Assembly: GCF_004570875.1 (NCBI RefSeq) | Contig: NZ_SPQK01000011.1 | Location: forward strand, 1 to 64,000 | Reading direction: 5' to 3' | Length of the DNA stretch: 64,000 nt | Origin: Blastococcus sp. CT_GayMR16 | Lineage (GTDB): Bacteria > Actinomycetota > Actinomycetes > Mycobacteriales > Geodermatophilaceae | In this document: one piece after another, positions 1 to 8,841 of the stretch | How the letters are laid out: each line of letters begins with the position of its first letter | Position numbering within the stretch: position 1 is the first letter of the stretch | Notes under the pieces: generated by a model | Database searches by the model: none | Told to the model about the DNA's origin: nothing | Seen by the model: only the letters and a program-made list of their open reading frames with translations | Program-made: the position numbers and the translations under genes

Positions 1-161
1 GGCCCGAGCTCCGCGAGCCCCCGCCGTCGGACAGGCCCGTGCCCCCGCGGGAACGGGTCGCGCCCAGCCGGAACCGGCGGCCGGGCGAGGACGCCGGGCG
101 TGCTTCGGGCCGCCGCCAGCCGCCACCGGGGACGCCGCGCCGTCCCGGGGGTCAGCGGTGA
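1..161 (+). CDS. ftsW: C-terminal tail of FtsW (partial)
   Basis: Reading from base 3 there is an open frame of 52 codons that ends in TGA at 159-161 and overlaps the GTG start of murG by three bases (GTGA). The visible part is a Pro/Arg-rich tail with no fold ([12 protein letters not shown] at its start). Such basic tails are usual at the cytoplasmic C-terminus of actinobacterial FtsW, the septal peptidoglycan polymerase, and ftsW normally sits directly before murG. The identity therefore rests on position and composition only; the catalytic membrane part lies outside the window. Confidence 0.6.
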   Translation, partial: PELREPPPSDRPVPPRERVAPSRNRRPGEDAGRASGRRQPPPGTPRRPGGQR

Positions 162-1276
162 GCGGACCCTCGACCGGCCCGCTGAGCATCGTCCTGGCGG
201 GTGGGGGGACCGGGGGACACATCGAGCCGATGCTCGCCCTCGCCGACGCCCTGCGCCGCCGGTCCGACGGGGGAGCGGAGCCGCGGATCACCTGCCTGGG
301 GACGGCCCGGGGCATGGAGACCCGCATCGTGCCGGCCCGCGGCTACGACCTCCGGCTGATCCCCCCGGTGCCGCTCCCACGCAGGCCCACGCTCGACCTG
401 CTCCGCGTGCCCGGGCGGGTGTGGCGCTCGGTCGCCGAGACCCGGGCCGTGCTCACCGAGCTCGACGCGGACGTCGTCGTCGGGTTCGGCGGCTACGTGG
501 CGCTGCCCGCATATCTCGCCGCCCGCCGCGCGAAGGTGCCGATCGTGGTGCACGAGCAGAACGCGCTGCCGGGCCTCGCCAACCGCGTCGGGGCCCGGTT
601 CGCCGCCCGGGTCGCGGTCACGGTGCCCGGCACTCCGCTGCGCAAGGGCGAGCACGTCGGCATGCCGCTGCGGACGGCGATCAGCTCGCTGGACCGTTCG
701 GCCCGCCGCGCCGAGGCGCGCGCCACGTTCGGCCTGGACGCCGACCGGCCCACGCTGCTCGTCTTCGGCGGCTCGCAGGGAGCGGCCACGCTGAACCGCG
801 CGGCGGTCGCCGCCGCGCACGCGCTCACCGCCGCCGGGGTGCAGGTGCTGCACGCGCGCGGACCCAAGAACACCGACGTGACGGTTGCGCCGCGCCCGGC
901 GGGTAGTGCGCCCTACGTGGTCGTGGACTATCTGGAGCGCATGGACCTCGCCTACGCCGCCGCCGATCTCGCCCTGTGCCGGGCGGGCGCGGTGACCGTG
1001 GCCGAGCTGTCGGCCGTCGGGCTGCCCGCGGCGTTCGTCCCGTTGCCGATCGGCAACGGCGAGCAGCGCCGCAACGCCCTGCCCGTCATCGAGGCCGGCG
1101 GGGGGCTGCTGGTCGAGGACGCCGACGTCGACGCCGCGTGGATCGAGGCGCACCTGGTCCCGCTCCTGACCGACCCGTCGAAGCTCGCGGGCTACGCCGA
1201 GCACGCGGCGGCGGCCGGGGTCGCCGACGCCGACGAGCGGCTGGCCGACATCGTGCTGGCGGTGGCGCGGCGATGA
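158..1276 (+). CDS. murG: UDP-GlcNAc--undecaprenyl-PP-MurNAc-pentapeptide GlcNAc transferase
   Basis: MurG adds GlcNAc to lipid I on the inner face of the membrane to make lipid II, the last cytoplasmic step of peptidoglycan precursor synthesis. The 372-residue length is normal for the family. The N-terminal glycine-rich loop GGTGGH is at residues 16-21, a HEQN stretch follows in the N-domain, and the C-domain donor loop FGGSQGA is at 203-209. The GTG start overlaps the stop of the preceding ftsW tail. The next gene, murC, starts 10 bases after the stop, so the genes look co-transcribed. Confidence 0.96.
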   Translation: MSGPSTGPLSIVLAGGGTGGHIEPMLALADALRRRSDGGAEPRITCLGTARGMETRIVPARGYDLRLIPPVPLPRRPTLDLLRVPGRVWRSVAETRAVLTELDADVVVGFGGYVALPAYLAARRAKVPIVVHEQNALPGLANRVGARFAARVAVTVPGTPLRKGEHVGMPLRTAISSLDRSARRAEARATFGLDADRPTLLVFGGSQGAATLNRAAVAAAHALTAAGVQVLHARGPKNTDVTVAPRPAGSAPYVVVDYLERMDLAYAAADLALCRAGAVTVAELSAVGLPAAFVPLPIGNGEQRRNALPVIEAGGGLLVEDADVDAAWIEAHLVPLLTDPSKLAGYAEHAAAAGVADADERLADIVLAVARR

Positions 1277-1286
1277 GGACGCAGCG

Positions 1287-2744
1287 ATGAGCGCCGACGA
1301 CGTCGCTGCCTGGTCGGGCCCGGTGCCGGCACTGGCGGAGCTGGGCGCGGTGCACTTCGTGGGCATCGGCGGCGCCGGGATGAGCGGCATCGCCCGGATC
1401 CTGCTGGCCCGCGGCGTCGGTGTCTCCGGCAGCGACCGCCGCGACACCCCGACCCTCCTGGCGCTGCGGGCCCTGGGCGCACGGGTCGAGGTCGGGCACG
1501 ACCCGGGCCACCTCGGCGACGCCGACACCGTCGTGGTGTCCACCGCCATCCGTGCCGACAACCCCGAGCTGGCAGCCGCCCGCGAGCGCGGCCTGCGGGT
1601 CCTGCCGCGCGCGGTGGCCCTGGCGGCCGTCATGGCGGGACGGCGCAGCGTCGCCGTGGCCGGGACGCACGGGAAGACCTCGACGACCTCGATGCTGACC
1701 GTGGCCGTCCAGGCCTGCGGGGTCGACCCGTCCTTCGCCATCGGCGGCGACCTCAACGAGTCGGGCAGCAACGCGCACGCCGGGGAGGGCGACATCTTCG
1801 TCGCCGAGGCCGACGAGAGCGACCGCTCCTTCCTCCTGCTCGCGCCCTTCGGCGCCATCGTCACCAACGTCGAGGCGGACCACCTCGACAACTACGGCGA
1901 CCTGGCCGCGGTGGAGGCCGCCTTCGACCGGTTCCTCGGCACGCTCGACGCGAAGGGTTTCCTCGTCCTCTGCGCCGACGACCCAGGAGCCGCGCGGCTG
2001 CGCGGCGTGCCGACGCCCGCCCGGCTGCGCACCTACGGGCGGACCCCGGACGCCGACCTGCAGCTGACCGACCTCGAGGTCGTCCCCGCCGGCACGAGCT
2101 ACACCGCGACCCTCGACGGTCAGGACCTCGGCCGGGTGCGGATCCAGCTGCCGGGTGAGCACATGGCCCTCAACAGCGCCGCGGCCCTGCTGGCCGGTCT
2201 CGAGCTCGGGCTGCCGGCCCAGGAGCTGATCGAGGGCCTGGCCCGCTTCGGCGGCGTGCACCGCCGGTTCGAGCTGAAGGGCGTCGTGGGCGGGGTCCGG
2301 GTCTACGACGACTACGCCCACCACCCGACCGAGGTCACCGCCCAGCTGAAGGCGGCCCGGGCGGTGGTCGGCAACGGCCGGCTCGTGGTCGCCTTCCAGC
2401 CGCACCTCTACAGCCGGACCCGCGAGTTCGCCGCAGGCTTCGGGGCGGCGCTCGGCCTGGCCGACGAGGTCGTGGTGATGGACGTCTACGGCGCCCGCGA
2501 GGACCCGGTGCCCGGCGTGACCGGGGCGCTCGTCGCCGACGTCGTGCCGTTGCCGCCCGGCCGGGTGCTGTTCGAGCCGTCCTGGTCGGCCGCGGCGCCG
2601 GCGCTCGCCGAGCGGGCCCGTCCGGGCGACCTCGTGCTCACCATGGGCGCCGGTGACGTGTCGATGGTGGGGCCGGAAGTGCTGGAAGCCCTCCGCGGAA
2701 GGGACGACCCCGCGGGCAGCGGACGCGAAGACCCCTCCCGGTGA
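1287..2744 (+). CDS. murC: UDP-N-acetylmuramate--L-alanine ligase
   Basis: MurC ligates L-alanine to UDP-MurNAc with ATP hydrolysis and begins the stem peptide. The 485-residue protein has the Mur ligase layout: an N-terminal UDP-binding Rossmann domain (HFVGIGGAGMSGIA near residue 20), a central ATPase domain with the P-loop GTHGKTST at 126-133 followed by EADESDRSF and NVEADHLDNY, and a C-terminal domain with DDYAHHPTE. The ATG start follows murG closely. The stop overlaps the GTG start of ftsQ (GTGA), indicating coupling. No murD, murE or murF is in the window. Confidence 0.96.
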   Translation: MSADDVAAWSGPVPALAELGAVHFVGIGGAGMSGIARILLARGVGVSGSDRRDTPTLLALRALGARVEVGHDPGHLGDADTVVVSTAIRADNPELAAARERGLRVLPRAVALAAVMAGRRSVAVAGTHGKTSTTSMLTVAVQACGVDPSFAIGGDLNESGSNAHAGEGDIFVAEADESDRSFLLLAPFGAIVTNVEADHLDNYGDLAAVEAAFDRFLGTLDAKGFLVLCADDPGAARLRGVPTPARLRTYGRTPDADLQLTDLEVVPAGTSYTATLDGQDLGRVRIQLPGEHMALNSAAALLAGLELGLPAQELIEGLARFGGVHRRFELKGVVGGVRVYDDYAHHPTEVTAQLKAARAVVGNGRLVVAFQPHLYSRTREFAAGFGAALGLADEVVVMDVYGAREDPVPGVTGALVADVVPLPPGRVLFEPSWSAAAPALAERARPGDLVLTMGAGDVSMVGPEVLEALRGRDDPAGSGREDPSR

Positions 2745-3541
2745 ACCGGACCGGAACGACCACCCGCGACCGCACCGGCCGGTCGAGGCGCTCGGCGGAG
2801 CGGCGTTCCCAGGCTGTGACGCCGCTGGCGAATCGGCGCCGGGTGCGGCGCCCCAGCCGGCGGCGCCGTCCTGTCCAGCTGGCAGTCGCGGCGCTCGCGC
2901 TGATCGTCGTCGTCTGGTTGCTCCTCGCCGGCCCGGTCCTTGGCGTGAACACCGTCCAGGTGGACGGCGTCACGACGCTGTCGGCCGACCAGGTGCGGGA
3001 GACGGCCGGTATCGAGGCGGGCACGCCGCTCGTGCGGGTCGACGTCGAGGCCGCCCGGGCGCGGATCGCCCGCCTGCCCTCGGTGGCCTCGGTCGAGGTC
3101 ACCCGCGGGTGGCCGCACACCGTCGTCGTCACCGTGGTCGAGCGGGTGCCGATCGCCATCGTCGGTGAGCCCGGGCGCCGGTCCCTGGTGGACGCCGAGG
3201 GCGTCCTGTTCGACACGGTGACGGGGCAGCCCCCCGCCGGGGTGGTGCCGCTCGACGTCGCCGACCCGGGGCCCGGCGACCCGGCGACGATGGCCGCGCT
3301 GGCCGCGGTCGCGGCGCTGCCCGCCGACGTGCGGGGGCAGGTCGCGTCCGCAGCGGCGGGCACCGCCGAGGACATCTCGCTGACCCTCACCGACGGCACG
3401 CTGGTGCGCTGGGGCGGAGCGGAGGAGTCCGACCGGAAGGGTGCGGCTCTGGCCGCGCTGATCGAGCAGCTCGCGAACGGCGACCTCGAGCCCGCCGGGA
3501 CGATCGACGTCAGCACGCCCGAGGCCGTCGTCCTCCGCTAG
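2741..3541 (+). CDS. ftsQ: Cell division protein FtsQ
   Basis: FtsQ is the bitopic divisome scaffold that links FtsB/FtsL to the septal synthase. The 266 residues show a long Arg-rich cytoplasmic N-terminus (1-44), one membrane segment at about 45-64, then a POTRA domain (about 69-137) beginning VNTVQVDGVTTLSADQV and containing LPSVASVEVTRGWPHTVVV, followed by the beta domain. The GTG start overlaps the murC stop. After its stop there are 412 non-coding bases before ftsZ. As in other actinobacteria, no ftsA lies between ftsQ and ftsZ. Confidence 0.93.
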   Translation: MNRTGTTTRDRTGRSRRSAERRSQAVTPLANRRRVRRPSRRRRPVQLAVAALALIVVVWLLLAGPVLGVNTVQVDGVTTLSADQVRETAGIEAGTPLVRVDVEAARARIARLPSVASVEVTRGWPHTVVVTVVERVPIAIVGEPGRRSLVDAEGVLFDTVTGQPPAGVVPLDVADPGPGDPATMAALAAVAALPADVRGQVASAAAGTAEDISLTLTDGTLVRWGGAEESDRKGAALAALIEQLANGDLEPAGTIDVSTPEAVVLR

Positions 3542-3542
3542 G

Positions 3543-3598
3543 AGAAGGGCCCCCTGCCCCCACCGCTCGCACGCTCGCGGCGGGACCCTGCAGCGGGC
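3543..3598 (+). repeat. Dispersed intergenic repeat, copy A
   Basis: The segment begins AGAAGGGCCCCCTGCCCCC and holds the nearly palindromic core CTCGCACGCTCG at 3566-3577, then CGGCGGGACCCTGCAG. The same order of blocks occurs at 24696-24744 (minus strand) and, more diverged, at 42982-43038. It lies immediately after the ftsQ stop. Its function is unknown; a terminator or processing role is possible because of its position. Confidence 0.75.
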
Positions 3599-3769
3599 CG
3601 ATCGCGGACCGTGTTCCCCTGCTTCCGCAGGCGTGCGGACTACCTCGAACACCGACACGCCCGCCCTTGCGACACGCCCGACACGCAACATCTCTTTTCC
3701 GGGTTCCCGACCCGACTGCACATCCGGGTCTGGACCCCGGCATGAGACGTTTACGAGGCGGGTCGTCAC

Positions 3770-3798
3770 ACCTAGTGGTGCTGATGTGACCACTGGGT
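3770..3798 (+). promoter_or_regulatory. Inverted repeat upstream of ftsZ
   Basis: ACCTAGTGGT and ACCACTGGGT form 10-base arms with one mismatch around a 9-base loop. There is no T-run, so a classical terminator is unlikely. It could be a protein-binding site or an mRNA hairpin in the ftsZ leader. The function is inferred from symmetry only. Confidence 0.4.
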
Positions 3799-3894
3799 CG
3801 TCAGAGGTTGGTGCGATCCGTCCCCACCGACACGCCGACCCCCTGAGGGTGTTTGTAGCGCCCTCCGCACCCACCTAACTTCGTCCAGGTCGAG

Positions 3895-3924
3895 CAAGTT
3901 GACATAACTGTAAGGCTGAACTTG
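3895..3924 (+). promoter_or_regulatory. ftsZ: Putative ftsZ promoter with flanking palindrome
   Basis: TTGACA at 3899-3904 sits in the most AT-rich part of the gap and is followed by TAACTGTAAGGCT, which offers several weak -10 choices. CAAGTT (3895-3900) and AACTTG (3919-3924) form a 6-base inverted repeat that brackets the promoter-like core. From memory, a GTTGACATAACT-like block is common upstream of ftsZ in actinobacteria, so the element may be conserved. Confidence 0.5.
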
Positions 3925-3953
3925 AGGATGAGGGTCCAGTTGGGGAGCGCCGC

Positions 3954-5255
3954 ATGACACCTCCGCACAACTATCTAGCGGTCATCAAGGTCGTCGGCAT
4001 CGGCGGCGGCGGGGTGAACGCGGTCAATCGCATGATCGAAGTCGGCCTCAAGGGGGTCGAGTTCATCGCCATCAACACCGACGCCCAGGCGCTGCTGATG
4101 AGCGACGCCGATGTGAAGCTCGACGTCGGCCGTGAGCTGACGCGCGGGCTGGGCGCGGGCGCGCAGCCCGACGTCGGCCGGCAGGCCGCCGAGGACCACC
4201 GCGAGGAGATCGAGGAGGTCCTCAAGGGGGCCGACATGGTCTTCGTGACGGCCGGCGAGGGCGGCGGCACGGGCACCGGTGGTGCGCCGGTCGTGGCGTC
4301 CATCGCGCGCAAGCTCGGCGCCCTGACCATCGGCGTGGTCACGCGCCCGTTCGCCTTCGAGGGCAAGCGGCGCGCGGTCCAGGCCGAGTCGGGCATCGAG
4401 GAACTGCGCAACGAGTGCGACACGCTGATCGTGATCCCGAACGACCGGCTGCTGCAGCTGGGCGATCGCAACGTCAGCGTGATGGACGCCTTCCGCACCG
4501 CCGACCAGGTGCTGCTGTCCGGCGTCCAGGGCATCACCGACCTGATCACAACGCCCGGTCTGATCAACCTGGACTTCGCCGACGTCAAGTCGGTCATGTC
4601 CGGTGCGGGCTCGGCCCTGATGGGCATCGGCAGCGCCCGCGGCGACAACCGCGCGCTGCTGGCCGCCGAGCAGGCGATCGCCAGCCCGCTGCTGGAGGCA
4701 TCGATGGAGGGTGCCCACGGCGTCCTGCTGTCGATCTCCGGTGGGTCGGACCTGGGCCTGTTCGAGATCAACGAGGCCGCCTCGCTGGTCTCCGACGCCG
4801 CGCACGCCGACGCCAACATCATCTTCGGCGCCGTCATCGACGACGCCCTGGGTGACGAGGTGCGGGTGACCGTGATCGCGGCCGGCTTCGACAGCGGCCG
4901 GCCCAGCACGCGCAAGGACGCCAGCTCGTCGGCGGTGCCGGGGGGTACGCCCTCGTCGGCGACGCCCGCCGGGCTCCCGCCGTACCGGCGCCCGATGACC
5001 GCCCCGGCGGTCCACCAGTCGGCGGGGGAGCGTCGGGTCGTCCCGCAGACCGGCACTCCGCAGCCGGCGTCGCAGGCCAACGGCGGCACGCCCGCCCAGG
5101 CCCCCGCGACGTCGCGTCCGGCGCAGGCACCGTCCGGGGGTGGCATCACCGTGCCCCCGCTGCCGCCGATCCCGGGCCCCGTCGCCGGGCGTCGTCCGCT
5201 GTCGAACGAGGACTTCGAGGAAGAGCTGGACATCCCGGAGTTCCTGAAGCAGTAG
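3954..5255 (+). CDS. ftsZ: Cell division protein FtsZ
   Basis: FtsZ is the tubulin-like GTPase that forms the Z-ring. The 433-residue protein shows [15 protein letters not shown] near the N-terminus, the tubulin signature GGGTGTG at 103-109, NDRLL and the synergy region with [12 protein letters not shown] long Pro/Ala/Gly-rich linker follows (about 320-415), and the conserved C-terminal peptide ends DIPEFLKQ, the dock for SepF and other partners. The ATG is preceded by GGGGAG. SepF is encoded three genes downstream, consistent with its role as FtsZ membrane anchor where FtsA is absent. Confidence 0.98.
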   Translation: MTPPHNYLAVIKVVGIGGGGVNAVNRMIEVGLKGVEFIAINTDAQALLMSDADVKLDVGRELTRGLGAGAQPDVGRQAAEDHREEIEEVLKGADMVFVTAGEGGGTGTGGAPVVASIARKLGALTIGVVTRPFAFEGKRRAVQAESGIEELRNECDTLIVIPNDRLLQLGDRNVSVMDAFRTADQVLLSGVQGITDLITTPGLINLDFADVKSVMSGAGSALMGIGSARGDNRALLAAEQAIASPLLEASMEGAHGVLLSISGGSDLGLFEINEAASLVSDAAHADANIIFGAVIDDALGDEVRVTVIAAGFDSGRPSTRKDASSSAVPGGTPSSATPAGLPPYRRPMTAPAVHQSAGERRVVPQTGTPQPASQANGGTPAQAPATSRPAQAPSGGGITVPPLPPIPGPVAGRRPLSNEDFEEELDIPEFLKQ

Positions 5256-5261
5256 CTCGGG

Positions 5262-5267
5262 GACACT
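5262..5267 (+). promoter_or_regulatory. -10-like hexamer, leaderless start of pgeF
   Basis: GACACT ends six bases before the ATG of pgeF, the spacing expected when transcription starts at the start codon. No ribosome site is visible before that ATG. Confidence 0.4.
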
Positions 5268-5273
5268 TCCTGC

Positions 5274-6005
5274 ATGACGTCCACCCCGGCCGCTCCGCCG
5301 TCGCTCCGACCCCGCAGGGTCGTGACCGACCGGCGGGGCGGCCGGTCCCGTTCCCCGTACGACTCGTTCAACCTCGGGGACCACGTCGGCGACGACCCCG
5401 CCGACGTCGCGGCCAACCGCGCCCGGGTGGCGCGTGAGCTCGCAGTGCCCGAGGACCGGCTGGTCTGGATGAACCAGGTCCACGGCACGGGCGTCGCGGT
5501 CGTCACCGGGCCGCAGGACGGGCCGGTGCCCGCCACCGACGCGCTCGTCACCCCGACGCCGGGCCTCGTCCTGTGCGTCCTCGTGGCCGACTGCGTGCCC
5601 GTCCTGCTGGCCGACCACGAGACGGGGGTGGTCGCCGCGGTCCACGCCGGACGCGAAGGCGTGCGCCAGGGGGTCGTTCCGGCCGCCCTGTCGGCCATGG
5701 CGAGCCTGGGGGCCCGTGCCCGGCACGTGACCGCCCTCCTGGGGCCGGCCGTCTGCGGCGCCTGCTACGAGGTGCCGGAGCAGATGCAGGCCGACGTCGC
5801 CCGGGTGGCGCCGTCGGCAGCCGTTCCCACCCGGACGGGGACGCCGGGGCTGGACCTGCGCGCCGGCGTCGAGGAGATCCTCCGCAAGGCCGGTATCCCC
5901 GAGGTGGTCCAGGACCCGCGGTGCACCGTCGAGGACCGCAGCCTGTTCTCCCACCGGCGCGACGGGGTGACCGGCCGGCAGGCGGGACTGGTCTGGCTTG
6001 GCTGA
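5274..6005 (+). CDS. pgeF: Polyphenol oxidase/purine nucleosidase-like protein (YfiH/LACC1 family)
   Basis: The 243-residue protein belongs to the multicopper-oxidase-like 'laccase domain' family (YfiH, PgeF, LACC1). Family members act as zinc purine-nucleoside phosphorylases/deaminases, and E. coli PgeF edits a peptidoglycan precursor. The zinc/catalytic triad is visible as H70 (NQVHG), C107 (ADCVPVLLAD) and H124 (AVHAGREG). GPAVCGACYEV and a C-terminal DRSLFSHRRDG also match. The gene sits between ftsZ and yggS as in many Gram-positives. Its stop overlaps the TTG start of the next gene. Confidence 0.9.
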   Translation: MTSTPAAPPSLRPRRVVTDRRGGRSRSPYDSFNLGDHVGDDPADVAANRARVARELAVPEDRLVWMNQVHGTGVAVVTGPQDGPVPATDALVTPTPGLVLCVLVADCVPVLLADHETGVVAAVHAGREGVRQGVVPAALSAMASLGARARHVTALLGPAVCGACYEVPEQMQADVARVAPSAAVPTRTGTPGLDLRAGVEEILRKAGIPEVVQDPRCTVEDRSLFSHRRDGVTGRQAGLVWLG

Positions 6006-6765
6006 GCAGGGTGGGCGCCGGCTCGAGGAGAACCTGCGGGCGGTGCGGGCGCGGATCGACGCCGCCGCGCGCGCGGCCGGCCGCGACCCGGGAACGGTCG
6101 CACTGCTCGCGGTGAGCAAGACCTGGCCGGCCGAGGACGTGCGTGCCCTGGCCGCCCTCGGCCAGCTCGACGTCGGTGAGAACCGGGCCCAGGAGCTGCT
6201 CGGCAAGGCGGCGGAGCTGGCCGACCTCCCGCTCCGGTGGCACTTCATCGGGCAGCTGCAGCGGAACAAGGCCGCGGCAGTGGCCCGGCTGGGGGCGGTC
6301 GTGCACTCGGTGGACCGCGCGTCCCTGGCCGGCGTGCTCGACCGCGCCGGACAGGAGGCCGGGCGGCCGGTCGAGGTCCTGCTCCAGGTCGACCTGGGCG
6401 GCGCCGGTGGGGGAGGAGCGGCGCGGGGTGGCGCCGATCCGGCCGCCGTCCCGGAACTCGCCGACCTGGTGGCCGGGTGCGCCGGTCTGCGGCTGCGCGG
6501 CCTCATGGCCGTCGCGCCGCTCGGCGAGGATCCCGGGCCGGCGTTCGCGCGGTTGGCCGACCTCGCCGCCCGCGTGCGGTCCGACCATCCCGAGGCCGTC
6601 GAGCTGTCGGCCGGCATGAGCGGGGACCTCGAGGCGGCGGTCTCGGCCGGTGCGACGGTCGTGCGTGTCGGAACCGCGTTGTTCGGGGATCGCCCCCTAG
6701 CCTCCGGGATGACCACACGAGTCACACCGGCAACAGAGGTCCCGGACACCACAGTCGGGTCTTGA
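5998..6765 (+). CDS. yggS: PLP homeostasis protein, YggS/PLPBP family
   Basis: This 255-residue single-domain PLP-binding protein has the alanine-racemase N-terminal barrel fold and keeps pyridoxal phosphate balanced; it has no known enzyme activity. The PLP lysine is K41 in LLAVSKTWP. Other family blocks are VGENRAQEL, WHFIGQLQRNK, GLMAVAP and the phosphate loop LSAGMSGD followed by VRVGTALFG. The TTG start lies inside the end of pgeF, with an 8-base overlap. An insertion-like Gly/Ala-rich loop (GGAGGGGAARGGADPAA) in the middle is unusual. Confidence 0.93.
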   Translation: MAEQGGRRLEENLRAVRARIDAAARAAGRDPGTVALLAVSKTWPAEDVRALAALGQLDVGENRAQELLGKAAELADLPLRWHFIGQLQRNKAAAVARLGAVVHSVDRASLAGVLDRAGQEAGRPVEVLLQVDLGGAGGGGAARGGADPAAVPELADLVAGCAGLRLRGLMAVAPLGEDPGPAFARLADLAARVRSDHPEAVELSAGMSGDLEAAVSAGATVVRVGTALFGDRPLASGMTTRVTPATEVPDTTVGS

Positions 6766-6816
6766 CGCCTGCGGCTCACGCGCGACGCTGAGGACGCCAG
6801 TAGAGGGGGAGGTCCG

Positions 6817-7521
6817 ATGGCTGGAGCCATGCGGAGAATGGGTATCTACCTGGGGCTCGTCGAGGACGACGACCCCCGCGGATACGGCCGGTACGACTCC
6901 CGGCAGTCCGACCATGCCGAGTACGACCGGCGGTACGGCCGGTACGCAGACGACCACTACGACGGCGACTACGCCGCCGACGGGTACGTCGACGACGACC
7001 TCGAGGCCGAGGACGTGCCGGCCGTGCGCGAGCCCGAGCCGCTGCCGGTGCGCCGCGAGCGGGCCGCCCGCCCCATCGGTCTCGCGCCCGCCGGTGCGTC
7101 GGCCGGTGCCGGTGGCTCACGGATCAGCGCCTCGCGCATCGGTGACATGGGCAGCGGTCCCGTCGGCGCGACCGCTGCGAAGCTCGCCGTCCGGGAGCCG
7201 GTCGCGGCCGTGGTGGAGCCGGCCCCTGTGCCCGCGCCCCAGCCTTACCGGATCACCACGCTGCACCCGCGTACGTACAACGAGGCGCGGACGATCGGCG
7301 AGCGGTTCCGGGACGGAATGCCGGTGATCATGAACCTCACCGAGATGGACGACGCCGACGCGAAGCGTCTTGTGGACTTCGCTGCGGGTCTGTCGTTCGG
7401 TCTGCGCGGTAGTATCGAGCGCGTCACGGCGAAGGTCTTCCTGCTCAGCCCGCAGAACGTCGACGTGACGGCCGAGGACAAGGCGCGGATCCGCGAAGGC
7501 GGGTTCTTCAACCAGTCCTGA
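6817..7521 (+). CDS. sepF: Cell division protein SepF
   Basis: SepF anchors FtsZ to the membrane and bundles filaments. The 234-residue protein starts with an amphipathic membrane-binding peptide ([17 protein letters not shown]). It continues with a long acidic, Tyr/Asp-rich variable linker (about 20-145) and ends with the conserved SepF domain (about 146-234) containing [29 protein letters not shown] and a GFFNQS terminus. GGGGAGG precedes the ATG at a good distance. It is longer than the Bacillus protein because of the linker, which is normal in actinobacteria. Confidence 0.95.
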   Translation: MAGAMRRMGIYLGLVEDDDPRGYGRYDSRQSDHAEYDRRYGRYADDHYDGDYAADGYVDDDLEAEDVPAVREPEPLPVRRERAARPIGLAPAGASAGAGGSRISASRIGDMGSGPVGATAAKLAVREPVAAVVEPAPVPAPQPYRITTLHPRTYNEARTIGERFRDGMPVIMNLTEMDDADAKRLVDFAAGLSFGLRGSIERVTAKVFLLSPQNVDVTAEDKARIREGGFFNQS

Positions 7522-7601
7522 GGTCTGTCCGAGCCGCGTCGGGCGGGATGTTCCGCCCGACGTGAACAAGGCCCGTGAGGTGCCCCGAACGAACGAGGAC
7601 T

Positions 7602-7901
7602 GTGGCTCTCTTCTTCCAGATCGTCTCGTCGGTGCTGCTCGTCTTCCTGGTCCTGCTCTTCGCTCGGTTCGTGGTCGACTGGGTGATGGTGCTGGCCCGT
7701 AGCTGGCGGCCCTCCGGGATCGTCGCGGCCGGGCTCGAGCTCGTCTACTCGACGACCGACCCGCCGCTGAAAGCGGTCCGCAAGGTCATCCCGCCCCTGA
7801 ACCTGGGGTCCATCAGACTGGACCTCGGGTTTATGGTGCTGCTGATCGCCGTGTTGATCCTGCGTGGCATCACCGCCCAGTTGGCCGCCCAGTACTCGTG
7901 A
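7602..7901 (+). CDS. yggT: YggT family membrane protein
   Basis: The 99-residue protein has two hydrophobic segments (about 2-25 and 75-95) separated by a polar loop with the family pattern YSTTDPPLKAVRKVIPPLNLGSIRLD-like (quoted in part: TDPPLKAVRKVIPP). YggT proteins follow sepF in Gram-positive division clusters; their role may be in membrane organisation or osmotic response. I chose the GTG at 7602 because GAGGA precedes it by a few bases; an in-frame ATG at 7575 would add nine polar residues. Confidence 0.88.
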   Translation: MALFFQIVSSVLLVFLVLLFARFVVDWVMVLARSWRPSGIVAAGLELVYSTTDPPLKAVRKVIPPLNLGSIRLDLGFMVLLIAVLILRGITAQLAAQYS

Positions 7902-7922
7902 ACCCCTCGGGGTCACCAGTCG

Positions 7923-7953
7923 CGGGACGGATGTGCTCCGCACGACCGTCCCG
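7923..7953 (+). terminator. Nested hairpin between yggT and wag31
   Basis: CGGGACGG (7923-7930) and CCGTCCCG (7946-7953) form a perfect 8-base stem. The 15-base loop can form an inner GTGC/GCAC stem. No U-tract follows, so it may be a weak terminator, an RNA-processing site or a leader structure of wag31. Confidence 0.4.
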
Positions 7954-7996
7954 GACCGTCTGATGATCCCGCCGTCCGTACACCCGAGGTGACCTG

Positions 7997-8725
7997 ATGC
8001 CACTCACGCCTGCCGACGTCCACAACGTCGTCTTCAAGAAGCCGCCCATCGGCAAGCGGGGCTACGACGAGGACGAGGTCGACGCGTTCCTCGATGTCGT
8101 GGAGGCCGAGCTGGCCCGCCTGATCGAGGAGAACAACGAGCTCCGCTCCGGCAGCGCCCTCAGTGGCGCGCGCATGGAGAAGGCCCCGGCGCCAGCTCCC
8201 GCACCTGCACCGGTGGCCGCCCCGCCGCCGCCGGTGCAGCAGCCGCGCGAGGACGACAGCGCCCGCGCCTCGCGGATGCTCGCCCTGGCCACCGAGACGG
8301 CCGACCGCTACGTGAACGAGGCCAAGACGCAGGCCGAGCAGATGCTCACCGGCGCCAAGACCAACAGCGAGCGGCTGATGACCGAGGCCCGCACCAAGAG
8401 CGAGCAGATGGTCGCCGAGGCCAAGCACCGCGCCGACTCGATGGTCGGGGACGCGCGGACCCGCGCCGAGACCATGGAACGTGAGTCCCGCACCAAGGCC
8501 GCATCCCTGGAGCAGGACGCCGAGCGCCGGCACACCGAGGCGATGAGCGGCCTCGAGGAGAAGCGCACCAGCCTCGAGCGCAAGATCGAGGAGCTGCGGA
8601 CCTTCGAGCGCGAGTACCGCACCCGCCTGCGGTCCTACCTCGAGTCGCACCTGCGCGACCTCGACAGCCGCGGCTCCGCCGAGCCCGCGACGAACGCCCG
8701 GCAGAACCAGCACGCCCCCGCGTAG
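7997..8725 (+). CDS. wag31: Polar growth protein DivIVA/Wag31
   Basis: Wag31 marks the poles and directs tip growth in actinobacteria. The 242-residue protein opens with the DivIVA membrane-binding domain ([20 protein letters not shown], then [12 protein letters not shown]). An Ala/Pro-rich linker follows (about 65-85), then a long coiled coil with heptad-like Glu/Lys/Arg-rich repeats such as [18 protein letters not shown]. The ATG is preceded by GAGGTGA. A strong terminator lies just after the stop. Its neighbours (sepF, yggT) are the usual ones. Confidence 0.96.
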   Translation: MPLTPADVHNVVFKKPPIGKRGYDEDEVDAFLDVVEAELARLIEENNELRSGSALSGARMEKAPAPAPAPAPVAAPPPPVQQPREDDSARASRMLALATETADRYVNEAKTQAEQMLTGAKTNSERLMTEARTKSEQMVAEAKHRADSMVGDARTRAETMERESRTKAASLEQDAERRHTEAMSGLEEKRTSLERKIEELRTFEREYRTRLRSYLESHLRDLDSRGSAEPATNARQNQHAPA

Positions 8726-8739
8726 CACAGCGTCGCTGA

Positions 8740-8772
8740 ACAGGGCCCCCGGAGATCTTCCGGGGGCCCTGT
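8740..8772 (+). terminator. Strong hairpin terminator after wag31
   Basis: CAGGGCCCCCGGA (8741-8753) and TCCGGGGGCCCTG (8759-8771) pair perfectly around GATCT, and the flanking A/T extends the stem to 14 pairs. This is the best terminator in the window and closes the division cluster. There is no T-run, as is common in high-GC actinobacteria. Confidence 0.85.
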
Positions 8773-8829
8773 CGCGTTCTCGACAGGCCGATGCCGGGCC
8801 TGCGAGGTGTGGGGATCAGCGGGTCCTTC

Positions 8830-8835
8830 TAGAGT
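8830..8835 (+). promoter_or_regulatory. -10-like hexamer, leaderless start
   Basis: TAGAGT ends six bases before the GTG of the next gene. No ribosome site is visible, so transcription probably begins at the start codon. Confidence 0.45.
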
Positions 8836-8841
8836 CGCTGC

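Larger units (their letters stand above)
3542..3953 (+). other. ftsQ-ftsZ intergenic region
   Basis: This 412-base gap has no credible gene. From left to right it holds a copy of a dispersed repeat, a stretch without visible signals, a 10-base inverted repeat, and an AT-richer segment with a promoter-like TTGACA near base 3899. The ftsZ ribosome site GGGGAG lies just before the ATG. The length and structure suggest that ftsZ has its own promoters separate from the mur-ftsQ transcript, as is known in other actinobacteria. Confidence 0.6.
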
